64,000 bases of DNA. It comes from Pseudomonas huaxiensis (GTDB lineage: Bacteria > Pseudomonadota > Gammaproteobacteria > Pseudomonadales > Pseudomonadaceae). A program made the translations under genes and the position numbers. A model generated the notes under the pieces. It had not been told where the DNA came from. It did no database searches and saw nothing but the letters and a program-made list of their open reading frames with translations. The stretch is taken from assembly GCF_003231275.1 (NCBI RefSeq), contig NZ_QKVL01000006.1, positions 1 to 64,000 of the forward strand, given 5' to 3'. Below, piece after piece: positions 28,359-35,717 of the stretch (position 1 is the stretch's first letter; every line of letters starts with the position of its first letter).

Positions 28359-29224
28359 CAAAATCCAGCGTGATGCAGATAGGAAGTGGTTATTTGACCA
28401 CCCCAGAGCAGCGCGATCCAGCCTGTCAGGGCCATATAAGGGCCGAAAGGTATCGGCGTGCTGGCGCGTTTACCGGCCAGGCGCAGCAGGATCATGCCGA
28501 GAATGGCCCCCATCAACGACGAAAAGAACAGGATGAACGGCAGGATTTGCCAGCCACCCCAGGCGCCGAGCAGGGCCAACAGCTTGAAATCGCCATAACC
28601 CATGCCTTCCTTGCCGGTGATCAGTTTGAACAGCCAGTACACCGACCACAGGCTGACATACCCGATCACCGCCCCCCACAGCGCCTGTTCCAACGGCACG
28701 AACAGCTCGAACGCATTGACGATCAGCCCCAGCCACAACAACGGCAAAACCAGCGCATCGGGCAGCAGTTGGTGTTCGATGTCGATCAGGCTCAGCGCAA
28801 GCAGTCCCCAGCTCAACAGCATGAACGCCGCCGCACTGGCGCTGAAACCGAAGTGCCATGCGGCGAACAGGGTCAGGCCGGCGCTGGTCAGCTCGGTCAG
28901 GGGGTAGCGAAGACTGATGCGCGCCTTGCAGCCGGAGCAGCGACCCCGCAAGAACAGGTAGCTGATCAGCGGTATGTTTTGCCAGGGGCGGATACGCTGC
29001 TGGCAATGCGGGCAGCGCGAAGGCGGGAGAAACAGGTCGAAACGCTCGCTCGGCTGCATCGGCAGCGCCAGCGCCTGGCGCGCGTCGTCGCGCCATTGGC
29101 GTTCGAGCATCAGCGGCAGGCGATGGATCAGCACATTGAGGAAGCTGCCGACGATCAGGCCAAGCAGCAGGGCGCTCCCCAGAAAGGCCAGCGGCTGGTT
29201 GGCGACGGTGTCCCACAGGTTCAT
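28358..29224 (-). CDS. pilD: type IV prepilin peptidase/N-methyltransferase
   Basis: Inner-membrane aspartyl protease of 288 residues that cleaves prepilin leaders and methylates the new N-terminus. The cytoplasmic zinc-binding loop has CPHC and, further on, CSGC. The catalytic aspartates lie in [11 protein letters not shown] and in [16 protein letters not shown], the GxGD motif. About eight membrane helices are present. It follows pilC by two bases and serves the pilins encoded in this window, and probably type II secretion pseudopilins elsewhere. Confidence 0.95.
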   Translation of the reverse strand: MNLWDTVANQPLAFLGSALLLGLIVGSFLNVLIHRLPLMLERQWRDDARQALALPMQPSERFDLFLPPSRCPHCQQRIRPWQNIPLISYLFLRGRCSGCKARISLRYPLTELTSAGLTLFAAWHFGFSASAAAFMLLSWGLLALSLIDIEHQLLPDALVLPLLWLGLIVNAFELFVPLEQALWGAVIGYVSLWSVYWLFKLITGKEGMGYGDFKLLALLGAWGGWQILPFILFFSSLMGAILGMILLRLAGKRASTPIPFGPYMALTGWIALLWGGQITTSYLHHAGF

Positions 29225-29226
29225 GT

Positions 29227-30432
29227 TCAGATCACGTCACCCAACTGGAAGATCGGCAAGTACATGGCAATCACCAGGCTTCCGATCAGAAGCCCCAGTA
29301 TCAGCACGATCACTGGTTCGAGCAGGCTGGTGAGGTTTTCGATCAATTGATCAATGGCCTGTTCGTGGTGGTTGGCGATGCGTTCGAGCATATCGTCCAG
29401 CGTGCCGGATGTCTCTCCGATACCGCACATCTGTACGCAGAGGTTGGGGAACAGTGGGTTGGCTCGCATCGCCGCACTCATCGAGAGGCCATTGCCGAGG
29501 TCGTGGCGCAGGCGAAGAATCGCTTGTTCGTATAGCGCGTTGCCGCAGGCTCTGGCCACTGGCCCAAGCGCTTCGACCAAGGGGATGCCCGCCGCGAAGC
29601 AGGTGCATAAGGTCCGCGCGAAGCGGGCCAGCGCTGCGTGTTGCAGCAGGGTGCCGATCAAGGGCAGGCGATGGCCGAGGCGCAGCAGCCACAGGTGAAA
29701 TTTCAGGTGACGGCGAAAGGCCTGTTGCACCGTGATGCCTCCAGCCAGCAACAAGGCCGCCATCAGCAGGATGTGATTGGACAGCCAGTCGGCCAGGCCA
29801 ATCACCATCAAGGTGAACGCCGGCAGCTCCGCGCCCATGCCGGCGAACAGCACCTCGAACTGTGGCACCACCTGGAGCAATAGCAGGCTCGACACCCCCA
29901 AGCCCACCATCAACACCAGCAGCGGGTAGATCATCGCTTTCTTCATCCGCGCTCGCAGGGTGGCGCGTTTTTCCTGGAAGGTCGCCAGTTGCTCCAGCAG
30001 GGTATCCAGGCGCCCGGAGGCTTCGCCGACCGCCACCAGATTGCAGTAAAGCGTGTCGAAGTAGCGCGGGTGCTTGCGCAGGGCTTCGGCCAGGCTGTGG
30101 CCGGCGCTGATGTCGCGCTTGAGGGTGTGCAGCAGCGTGATCATGCGGGTGTTCTTGCTGCCCTCGGCGATGATGTCCAGGCCATGCAACAGAGGAATGC
30201 CTGCCTGGAACAAGGTCGCCAGGTGGCGGCTCAACTGGGTGAGTTGCGCCGCGCTGATCTGCCGCGAGAACTTCAATGTCGAGACGCGGCGCGAATGGTG
30301 GATGCGAGTGGTATGGATGCCGCGTTTGCGCAGCATGGCTTTGATCAGCGCCGGGCTTTGCCCATCGCTGCGGCCGCTGACCCGGGCGCCGTTCCGATCG
30401 ACTCCCTGCCAGTTGTAGGTTCTGGTTTTCAT
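29227..30432 (-). CDS. pilC: type IV pilus inner-membrane platform protein PilC
   Basis: Polytopic inner-membrane protein of 401 residues with two T2SSF (GspF-type) domains, around residues 70-190 and 275-395. Each has a cytoplasmic helical bundle and membrane helices. It links the motor ATPases to the growing pilus. The start MKTRTYNWQGVDRNG at 30432 is chosen; the longer upstream frame lacks family character. In P. aeruginosa pilB stands between pilA and pilC; here pilC directly faces pilA across 212 bases and no pilB is present. Confidence 0.94.
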   Translation of the reverse strand: MKTRTYNWQGVDRNGARVSGRSDGQSPALIKAMLRKRGIHTTRIHHSRRVSTLKFSRQISAAQLTQLSRHLATLFQAGIPLLHGLDIIAEGSKNTRMITLLHTLKRDISAGHSLAEALRKHPRYFDTLYCNLVAVGEASGRLDTLLEQLATFQEKRATLRARMKKAMIYPLLVLMVGLGVSSLLLLQVVPQFEVLFAGMGAELPAFTLMVIGLADWLSNHILLMAALLLAGGITVQQAFRRHLKFHLWLLRLGHRLPLIGTLLQHAALARFARTLCTCFAAGIPLVEALGPVARACGNALYEQAILRLRHDLGNGLSMSAAMRANPLFPNLCVQMCGIGETSGTLDDMLERIANHHEQAIDQLIENLTSLLEPVIVLILGLLIGSLVIAMYLPIFQLGDVI

Positions 30433-30644
30433 GGTTATGGCGACGTCCTTGTAGCAATTGGCCAAACACAATTCCCGTAACAGCTCCAGCCGGCAGTGCT
30501 TCCCGGCCCGCACTAGAGTAGTCGAGCTGCCCTGGCGGTCCTGCCTGGCAGGGTGACAAAAGGTGTCGGCTCGGGCCTACTGGCGCGCTTGTCGGCATAA
30601 CCGACCGATATGACTTGAGGTTTCAGTAATTGGGGAATGCATCC

Positions 30645-31061
30645 ATGAAGGGGCAACGCGGTATTACATTGATCGAGCTGATGATCGTCGTGGCGATCAT
30701 TGGCCTGCTGGCGACCATCGCCATGCCGCTCTACACCAACCACCAGGCACAAGCCAAGGCGACTGCCGGCCTTGCCGAAATCAGCGCGCTGAAGACCGGT
30801 TTCGAGGTTCGGCTTACCCAGGGCGCGGACATCGCCAATGTCACTCAGATTGGCGGCCAGGAACGCACGGCGAACTGCACCATCAGCGCCACGGCGGTAG
30901 CCGCCAGCGGCACCGGCAGTATCGCCTGCACCCTGGTGGACGCACCGGCGCCGGTGCTCGGCAAGACCCTGACCCTGGCCCGTTCGGCCACCGGCTGGAG
31001 CTGTAGTACCGACATCGGTACGGACCAAGCGCCGAAAGGCTGCGAGGCGAAGGATCAATAG
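30645..31061 (+). CDS. pilA: type IV major pilin PilA
   Basis: Prepilin of 138 residues with a very short leader MKGQRG, mature start [20 protein letters not shown], and a globular domain. It has two cysteine pairs (ANCTIS and SIACTL, and the C-terminal WSCSTD and KGCEAK). The last pair forms the usual D-loop of pilins. ATG 30645 gives the correct leader. It is divergent from pilC; I found no convincing sigma-54 promoter upstream. It is followed after 55 bases by tRNA-Thr. Confidence 0.93.
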   Translation: MKGQRGITLIELMIVVAIIGLLATIAMPLYTNHQAQAKATAGLAEISALKTGFEVRLTQGADIANVTQIGGQERTANCTISATAVAASGTGSIACTLVDAPAPVLGKTLTLARSATGWSCSTDIGTDQAPKGCEAKDQ

Positions 31062-31116
31062 CCTTATTAAACAGTGAATTGCGCAAGGCTCACGGCAGTG
31101 GTAGCGTTGGCGCCAC

Positions 31117-31192
31117 GCCGGTGTAGCTCAGTCGGTAGAGCAGCGCACTCGTAACGCGAAGGTCGCAGGTTCGATTCCTGTCTCCGGCACCA
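31117..31192 (+). tRNA. tRNA-Thr (anticodon CGT)
   Basis: A 76-base cloverleaf with encoded CCA. The anticodon loop is CTCGTAA, the D-arm AGCTCAGTCGGTAGAGC and the T-arm AGGTTCGATTCCT. It sits exactly at the border between core pilus genes and the accessory region and is a plausible integration target. Confidence 0.97.
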
Positions 31193-31200
31193 GTAAAATC

Positions 31201-31228
31201 AAGGCTTGCAGCGATGCAGGCCTTTTTT
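31201..31228 (+). terminator. intrinsic terminator of tRNA-Thr
   Basis: The stem AGGCTTGCA / TGCAGGCCT (one G-T pair) has the loop GCGA and is followed by a T-run. Confidence 0.92.
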
Positions 31229-31535
31229 ATTTTTGGGGCGGGCTAGCGCAGGGCTAGCAAGATGGAGAATCTGAATTTCGAAAGAGTTCGAGCTTGGATC
31301 CGACTCTCCGGCTGGTTTACATGCTGGGAAACATTAGGATTTCTGCCCCTTTTTGCTTCAGATTCCTCATCTGGCTGGAGTGATCGGATCAATGGCCGAC
31401 CGCAAGTTACTTGCGAGTCATTGGAGGCGGAGGTCACTTGATTCGGCGTTGGGCTGGCGATTCTATCCGCCCCATTTTTCTCTCAAACTCGCCAGTAGGC
31501 GTCCGAAGTGACTCTTAGTGCGCTTCTTTTTTTTC
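31229..31535. other. gene-free stretch at left edge of accessory region
   Basis: No credible gene is seen here. Composition is visibly more AT-rich than the pilus genes. No integrase, transposase or repeat of the tRNA-Thr 3' end was found by eye. Confidence 0.5.
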
Positions 31536-31551
31536 TACATCGAATGATGTA
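31536..31551. promoter_or_regulatory. inverted repeat, probable operator of the XRE-ImmA unit
   Basis: TACATC-GAAT-GATGTA is a perfect 6-base dyad. A TATAAA element overlaps its right end (31550-31555), and the first gene starts 33 bases downstream. This is a typical place for autorepression by the XRE protein of the same operon. Confidence 0.5.
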
Positions 31552-31584
31552 TAAAAATCGGAACCCGACAAGAGAGTTCCCCAT

Positions 31585-32247
31585 ATGGCCATGGATTTTC
31601 TGGATCAAGTCGAGAGCTTGCCACCTGAGCAAGCGATTGAGCGTCTGCTGGGCATTACCGCTGAAGAGCTACGCACTATTGCTCTCCAGTGCTACCGCGT
31701 AGCCTCGAATGCCGGCCCGCTGCAGCCGAAAGGCTCTAGGGGCACATTGGCTTGGATCTACGGCACGGAGGCGCTTCGTGCGTTGACCATTCCCAAAGGC
31801 TGGAAGCCCACGGATCCTAGCAATCAGCCACGGATTGTTTCCCCGGATAACAAGCATGCGATCACGCTGTGTTGCGGTGATGAGAATACGGGCAACCCCT
31901 ATGCCATACCGCTTACACGTAACAAGAGAGGCAACCGGACCAGTCGCAGCGTTCACTACAATGTTCGCCAGTTGGACATGTTCCCGGTGGAACTCAGCGA
32001 TAGGCAACGACTCCCACTGGACACGACTGCTGAGCAGATCCTTTGGATGCTGCTTTTCTACGTAGATGTGGAAAATCAAACTGTGCATTACGAGCTCTCT
32101 AGGCCGATGAACATGGCCGACAACGGCAAGGTTGACGGATGGCAGCCGCGCTTTATCATGCCGCCCCTGAACCTTAATGCCCCCGAAGATTTCGGTGGGT
32201 CGGACACCAGTCCCTCTATCGATATTCCTGTGACACCGAGAACATGA
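31585..32247 (+). CDS. hypothetical protein paired with XRE-ImmA protein
   Basis: Soluble protein of 220 residues that I do not recognise. It starts MAMDFLDQVESLPPEQAIERLLGITAEELRTI and has a basic middle region (RNKRGNRTSRSVHYNVRQ). The conserved-looking segment QILWMLLFYVDVENQTVHYELSRP is followed by a proline-rich tail. No signal peptide or membrane helix is present. It overlaps the next gene by four bases (ATGA), so the two are translated together. Genes of this kind beside XRE-ImmA proteins are often toxins or targets of the protease; that role is only inferred. Confidence 0.6.
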   Translation: MAMDFLDQVESLPPEQAIERLLGITAEELRTIALQCYRVASNAGPLQPKGSRGTLAWIYGTEALRALTIPKGWKPTDPSNQPRIVSPDNKHAITLCCGDENTGNPYAIPLTRNKRGNRTSRSVHYNVRQLDMFPVELSDRQRLPLDTTAEQILWMLLFYVDVENQTVHYELSRPMNMADNGKVDGWQPRFIMPPLNLNAPEDFGGSDTSPSIDIPVTPRT

Positions 32248-33356
32248 ACGACATAAGCGATTTCAATCCGGCCCGTTTGGTGCTAGCTCGTCAACGCCGT
32301 GGATGGACCAAGAAATCGCTTGCGGACGCAACATTGCTCAGCAGCAAGACGATTTCTTTGTACGAGAGTGGGGATCAACTCCCAACAGAAGAGAGCTTGG
32401 GCAACATTGCCCAGGCCCTTGGCTTCCCGATTACGTTTTTTAGTGGTCGCGATGTAGAGGCCCCAACGGAAGAAAATGCGAGCTTCCGTTCTTTTTCACG
32501 AATGACTGCTGGCCAGCGTGATGCAGCTCTTGCCGCCGGTGGTATTGCGTACATGCTAAGCGACTGGATCGATTCGCGATTTAACTTGCCGAGCCCTATG
32601 GTTCCGGACTGTTCCGGTATGGATCCCGAGGCCGCTGCAGAGGCGGTACGTGTTGAGTGGGGTTTAGGTCAGCTACCCATTAGAAATCTGGTACACCTTC
32701 TTGAGCTGAAGGGCGTCAGAGTTTTTTCCTTGGCCGAAGAAACCAATCAGGTCAACGCATTTTCTTGTTGGAGAAAAGGCACCACGCCGTTCGTTTTCCT
32801 GAATACCCAGAAGTCTGCAGAGGCGAGTCGGTTTGATGCCGCCCATGAGCTCGGGCACTTGGTGTTGCACAGACATGGCAGCAACAAGGGTAAAGAGGTG
32901 GAGAACGAGGCGAATGCTTTCGCGTCAGCCTTTCTCATGCCCTATCAAAGCATCCTCGCTCACGGCTGGAACATTCGCTCTGTAAAGGACATTGTGCGCG
33001 CCAAAAAGCTCTGGAATGTCTCGGCGATGGCGTTGGCCTACCGCCTTCACAAAACCAGCGTCCTCTCGGAGTGGATCTATAGAAGTATCTGTATCGAGCT
33101 TTCCACGATGGGGGCCAGAACTCAGGAGCCGGAGAGTTCTCAGAGAGAAACGTCACAGGTGCTTCAAAAAGTCTTGGGGCTCGCTAGAGATACTGGTCGC
33201 TCCTTGAGCGGAATTGCAAGAGAGTTGGATGTCGCGGTCGATGACCTGATTCCGATCCTGTTCAGTATGGCTCCCGTTGCCATAAGCGGAGACTTGGCAG
33301 CTCAACCGGTTACCGTACCAAGAAAGAAGCCCAATCTACGATTGGTTAAAACTTGA
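32244..33356 (+). CDS. XRE-family regulator with ImmA/IrrE metallopeptidase domain
   Basis: Fusion protein of 370 residues. The N-terminal Cro/C1-type helix-turn-helix (about residues 8-65) contains LVLARQRRGWTKKSLADAT and ETISLYESG-like spacing. The central domain has the zinc-protease motif DAAHELGHLVLHRHG (HExxH form H-E-L-G-H) at about residues 197-205, with a downstream glutamate in ENEANAFASAFLMP. Such proteins repress their own operon and cleave a repressor or partner when triggered. It is the second gene of a coupled pair behind a dyad operator and is followed by a terminator hairpin. Confidence 0.85.
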   Translation: MNDISDFNPARLVLARQRRGWTKKSLADATLLSSKTISLYESGDQLPTEESLGNIAQALGFPITFFSGRDVEAPTEENASFRSFSRMTAGQRDAALAAGGIAYMLSDWIDSRFNLPSPMVPDCSGMDPEAAAEAVRVEWGLGQLPIRNLVHLLELKGVRVFSLAEETNQVNAFSCWRKGTTPFVFLNTQKSAEASRFDAAHELGHLVLHRHGSNKGKEVENEANAFASAFLMPYQSILAHGWNIRSVKDIVRAKKLWNVSAMALAYRLHKTSVLSEWIYRSICIELSTMGARTQEPESSQRETSQVLQKVLGLARDTGRSLSGIARELDVAVDDLIPILFSMAPVAISGDLAAQPVTVPRKKPNLRLVKT

Positions 33357-33377
33357 CCCTCGTAAGACCTTTACACC

Positions 33378-33403
33378 AAAAAGCCGCCATCACAGGCGGC
33401 TTT
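33378..33403. terminator. terminator hairpin between convergent accessory genes
   Basis: The stem AAAGCCGCC / GGCGGCTTT has the loop ATCACA and A- and T-rich flanks on both sides. It separates the XRE-ImmA gene from the toxin-like gene that points toward it. Confidence 0.75.
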
Positions 33404-33474
33404 GTTGGCACAAAACACTAGCTTCTAGACGCAACCGTCCCGCCAAGTCACCTTCCGGACCTGATCGCAGATAC

Positions 33475-33876
33475 CTAGATGCCGTGTCTGCGTAGATAGC
33501 GAGAGATTTTAGCTGCAACCAAGTCTGACACATCGAAGCCGGCTCGGACTTGGTTGTATACGTTCTGGCTGACAGGCGAGTCGGGTCGTACATGCCCTGC
33601 GATAATCTGGTCTTCCAGGCGCGGGACTCTCAGCACAGTGGCCCCTCTATAGACGACAAAGCTCTCGCGAGTGATGAACGGATGGCAGCCTGCCTGGAGC
33701 ACGCATGCAGGATCATGAAAGGCTCCGGGCTGAACAGTTGAGAAATTCACCACCAGCACGCTCATATCGTTCAACTCTCCGCAGTGAACCGGATCGTTCA
33801 TAACGACGTGCAGGTGGTGTGTAGGGCCAGTGAGGATGAAGAGCGTTCCCTGCTGAAAGACAGTCCTTGGCGGCAT
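33475..33876 (-). CDS. probable toxin of a Panacea toxin-antitoxin pair
   Basis: Soluble protein of 133 residues. It reads like a small beta-rich (SH3/PemK-like) protein in the segments GTLFILTGPTHHLHVVMND, SVLVVNFSTVQPG and HPFITRESFVVYRGA, and ends in a basic helix. It is the second gene of a coupled pair: its ATG overlaps the stop codon of the Panacea-domain gene (TAATG). By the known logic of Panacea-containing systems, the protein next to the Panacea antitoxin is the toxin. The mechanism cannot be read here; translation or membrane targets are both possible. Confidence 0.6.
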   Translation of the reverse strand: MPPRTVFQQGTLFILTGPTHHLHVVMNDPVHCGELNDMSVLVVNFSTVQPGAFHDPACVLQAGCHPFITRESFVVYRGATVLRVPRLEDQIIAGHVRPDSPVSQNVYNQVRAGFDVSDLVAAKISRYLRRHGI

Positions 33877-34427
33877 TACTTCATCTCAGCGAGTTTCAAA
33901 CCAAGCAACTTGCGGCTTCGAAGCATCCCCACCTTTTCATGAGCTTGCATCTCGTTGAGCCCAAAGGATTTGAAGGTTACTTCAGTGTCGATCGGCTTGC
34001 TGGTGTCGCCTGGGTTCTCCCATTCAGGAAGAGTATGGACATACTCCACTAGGTCCCAGCGCTTCATGTGACCGAACTTGACGAACACTTCGTCGAGAAT
34101 TTTCAAATCGGCCCGAGACAACTCATCAAGCTCATCCCATGCAAAGTCTCTCTGCAGAGTCACTTCGTTATCGTCGATTGGGGAAATGAACGAGCTCCAT
34201 GCTTCACTTCTGCGGGTGCCTTTCATCAGGTCGAAGGTTGCAGACAGAACTGGACCGTTTTTCATGTTGCACTGGGCATCATCTGACATAGGAGCGTCAT
34301 AACGTTCCATGCTCAAGCGATCAGCCAAATAGAGCAGCTTCATCAGCTTGATGTGGGCCATTGGGCCCTCGCGGCGAGCCAAAAAGAAAGCCGCCATGTG
34401 GGCTACTTTTTGTTCGGAAAAAATCAA
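33876..34427 (-). CDS. Panacea-domain (DUF4065/SocA-like) protein, probable antitoxin
   Basis: Soluble protein of 183 residues with the Panacea pattern: KVAHMAAFFLARREGPMAHIKLMKLLYLADRLSMERYDAPM, then NGPVLSATFDLMKG and WDELDELSRADLKILDEVFVKFG. Panacea domains serve as proteolysis adaptors (SocA) and as hyper-promiscuous antitoxins. It is the upstream gene of the pair, ending in a TAATG overlap with the toxin-like gene. The start at 34427 has a purine-rich sequence upstream. Composition is more AT-rich than core genes, consistent with recent transfer. Confidence 0.75.
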   Translation of the reverse strand: MIFSEQKVAHMAAFFLARREGPMAHIKLMKLLYLADRLSMERYDAPMSDDAQCNMKNGPVLSATFDLMKGTRRSEAWSSFISPIDDNEVTLQRDFAWDELDELSRADLKILDEVFVKFGHMKRWDLVEYVHTLPEWENPGDTSKPIDTEVTFKSFGLNEMQAHEKVGMLRSRKLLGLKLAEMK

Positions 34428-34917
34428 GAGTCACCTCTCTTGCGCCATCCATGGGCATTACGGGTTCGCGGGCGCGAAATTATGGGCGCATGTATCCTTT
34501 AGTCAATAGAACCAGTGGGGCGTCCCAAAGTAGCTGACGAGCGGTCGAGCTACGCCCCTCCTGATACATCCTCTATCGGCTGAGTACCACGATCCTTGAT
34601 CTGGGTATAGCACGCTTTTTGAGTGCGCAAGCAAGCAAGCGACGACATGATGGCAAACCGATTGCACAGTGAGAAAAATAGGACGCATTAGGGCACCATG
34701 TGTCCGGTCCATACAGGCATCCTGTGGTGATCCGGTTTTCATCACGTTCTGCGTGGTGCCGAACTGGTTCCGAAGTGCGGGCCGCTCTCGTTATCTCAGA
34801 TCACAGGCCCTGATGTACTCTGGCGAGACGCAGATGACGAAAGGGTCGTGTTAAGTCGCACGCCTCACCAGGCTTTTGGGTGACGGCCCGCCTGACCCCG
34901 TCCTGAGGCGCGCAACA
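34428..34917. other. intergenic stretch without a supported gene
   Basis: Several short open frames occur on both strands, but none shows a family motif, a convincing ribosome binding site or codon bias. The stretch may hold the Panacea operon promoter near its left end and decayed mobile DNA. No inverted terminal repeats were identified by eye. Confidence 0.45.
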
Positions 34918-35601
34918 TTAGGTTGCCGCAGCAACCCTCAACGCCAACTCAGTCCTATTAGTCACCTCCGCCTTCCTGAACAGCGCATGAATCTGGTTCC
35001 GCACAGTGTTAGGGCTTGAGCCCAGTTCGCGGGCGATCTGCTTGTTACTGTTCCCAGCGGCAACCAGCTTCAGGATGTCTACTTCGCGACTTGTGAACTG
35101 ATACCAGTTCAGACCGGTGTCCTGCTGGGCCTCGGTCTCTTCGGCTCTCAAGTGGTTCTTGTCACTGACATGATCGGCAAGCGCCACCAGCTCCGTTATC
35201 AGGCATTTGACCGTCTCGACATCCTTCCAGCGCTTGGTCGAGCTAATGACTGCAAACAGCAGGGTACTGTCGTTTATCTCGGTAGCGTGAATGGCGAAGC
35301 GTCTGCCCAGGGTCGGCTCCTGAAGGAGCAGGCGGCGACCGATGCAGGAGCACTGGCCGAGGTCGATGAGGGAGGGGGCCTTGACCGCAGCCCAGAGTGC
35401 AACAAGCGAAGCGCAGTGGCTTTGCAGGGTTTCAGGGTCTTCGTGAATCTCTCCTTCGAGGAAGAGGATTTCCTTGAAGTGGACCGTGGGCCCTTTGACG
35501 GAGGCGATACCTACGGCCGTACAGTCGATGTCCAGATCCCGAGCCGGGGCTGTCTGGAGAAAGTCCTCAAGCCCCTGCCAGGTGTTTTCGACATGTTCCA
35601 T
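34918..35601 (-). CDS. LuxR-type transcriptional regulator with Cys-x-Cys
   Basis: Regulator of 227 residues. The C-terminal GerE-type helix-turn-helix (about 168-227) reads FTSREVDILKLVAAGNSNKQIARELGSS and ends with the recognition region NTVRNQIHALFRKAEV. The N-terminal 160 residues do not look like an acyl-homoserine-lactone domain or a receiver domain. They carry C84-S-C86, C63 and C133, which could bind a thiophilic ligand such as As(III); that is conjecture. ATG 35601 is chosen over GTG 35610 because GGGAG lies at a proper distance. It is the last gene of the leftward operon, 116 bases after the ArsM-like gene. No luxI is present. Confidence 0.8.
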   Translation of the reverse strand: MEHVENTWQGLEDFLQTAPARDLDIDCTAVGIASVKGPTVHFKEILFLEGEIHEDPETLQSHCASLVALWAAVKAPSLIDLGQCSCIGRRLLLQEPTLGRRFAIHATEINDSTLLFAVISSTKRWKDVETVKCLITELVALADHVSDKNHLRAEETEAQQDTGLNWYQFTSREVDILKLVAAGNSNKQIARELGSSPNTVRNQIHALFRKAEVTNRTELALRVAAAT

Positions 35602-35717
35602 AGTCCGCACTCCCTGCTGATTGTGACCCCGTCAGCGCTTGGTGGGTGCGTATGAGAGGCCGGTTGGGGATTATATGGCCCAGACGGCCCCTCGCGACAA
35701 TCGCTACTGACAGGGCG

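Noticed and set aside
30581..30596. Possible sigma-54 promoter upstream of pilA (TGGCGC, then TCGGC)
   Set aside because: The GG and GC elements are not at the required 10-base spacing, so I do not claim it.
34503..34854. Two short open frames in the gap between the Panacea pair and the LuxR-type gene
   Set aside because: No recognisable domain or start signal. A weak similarity in composition to transposase N-termini could not be substantiated.
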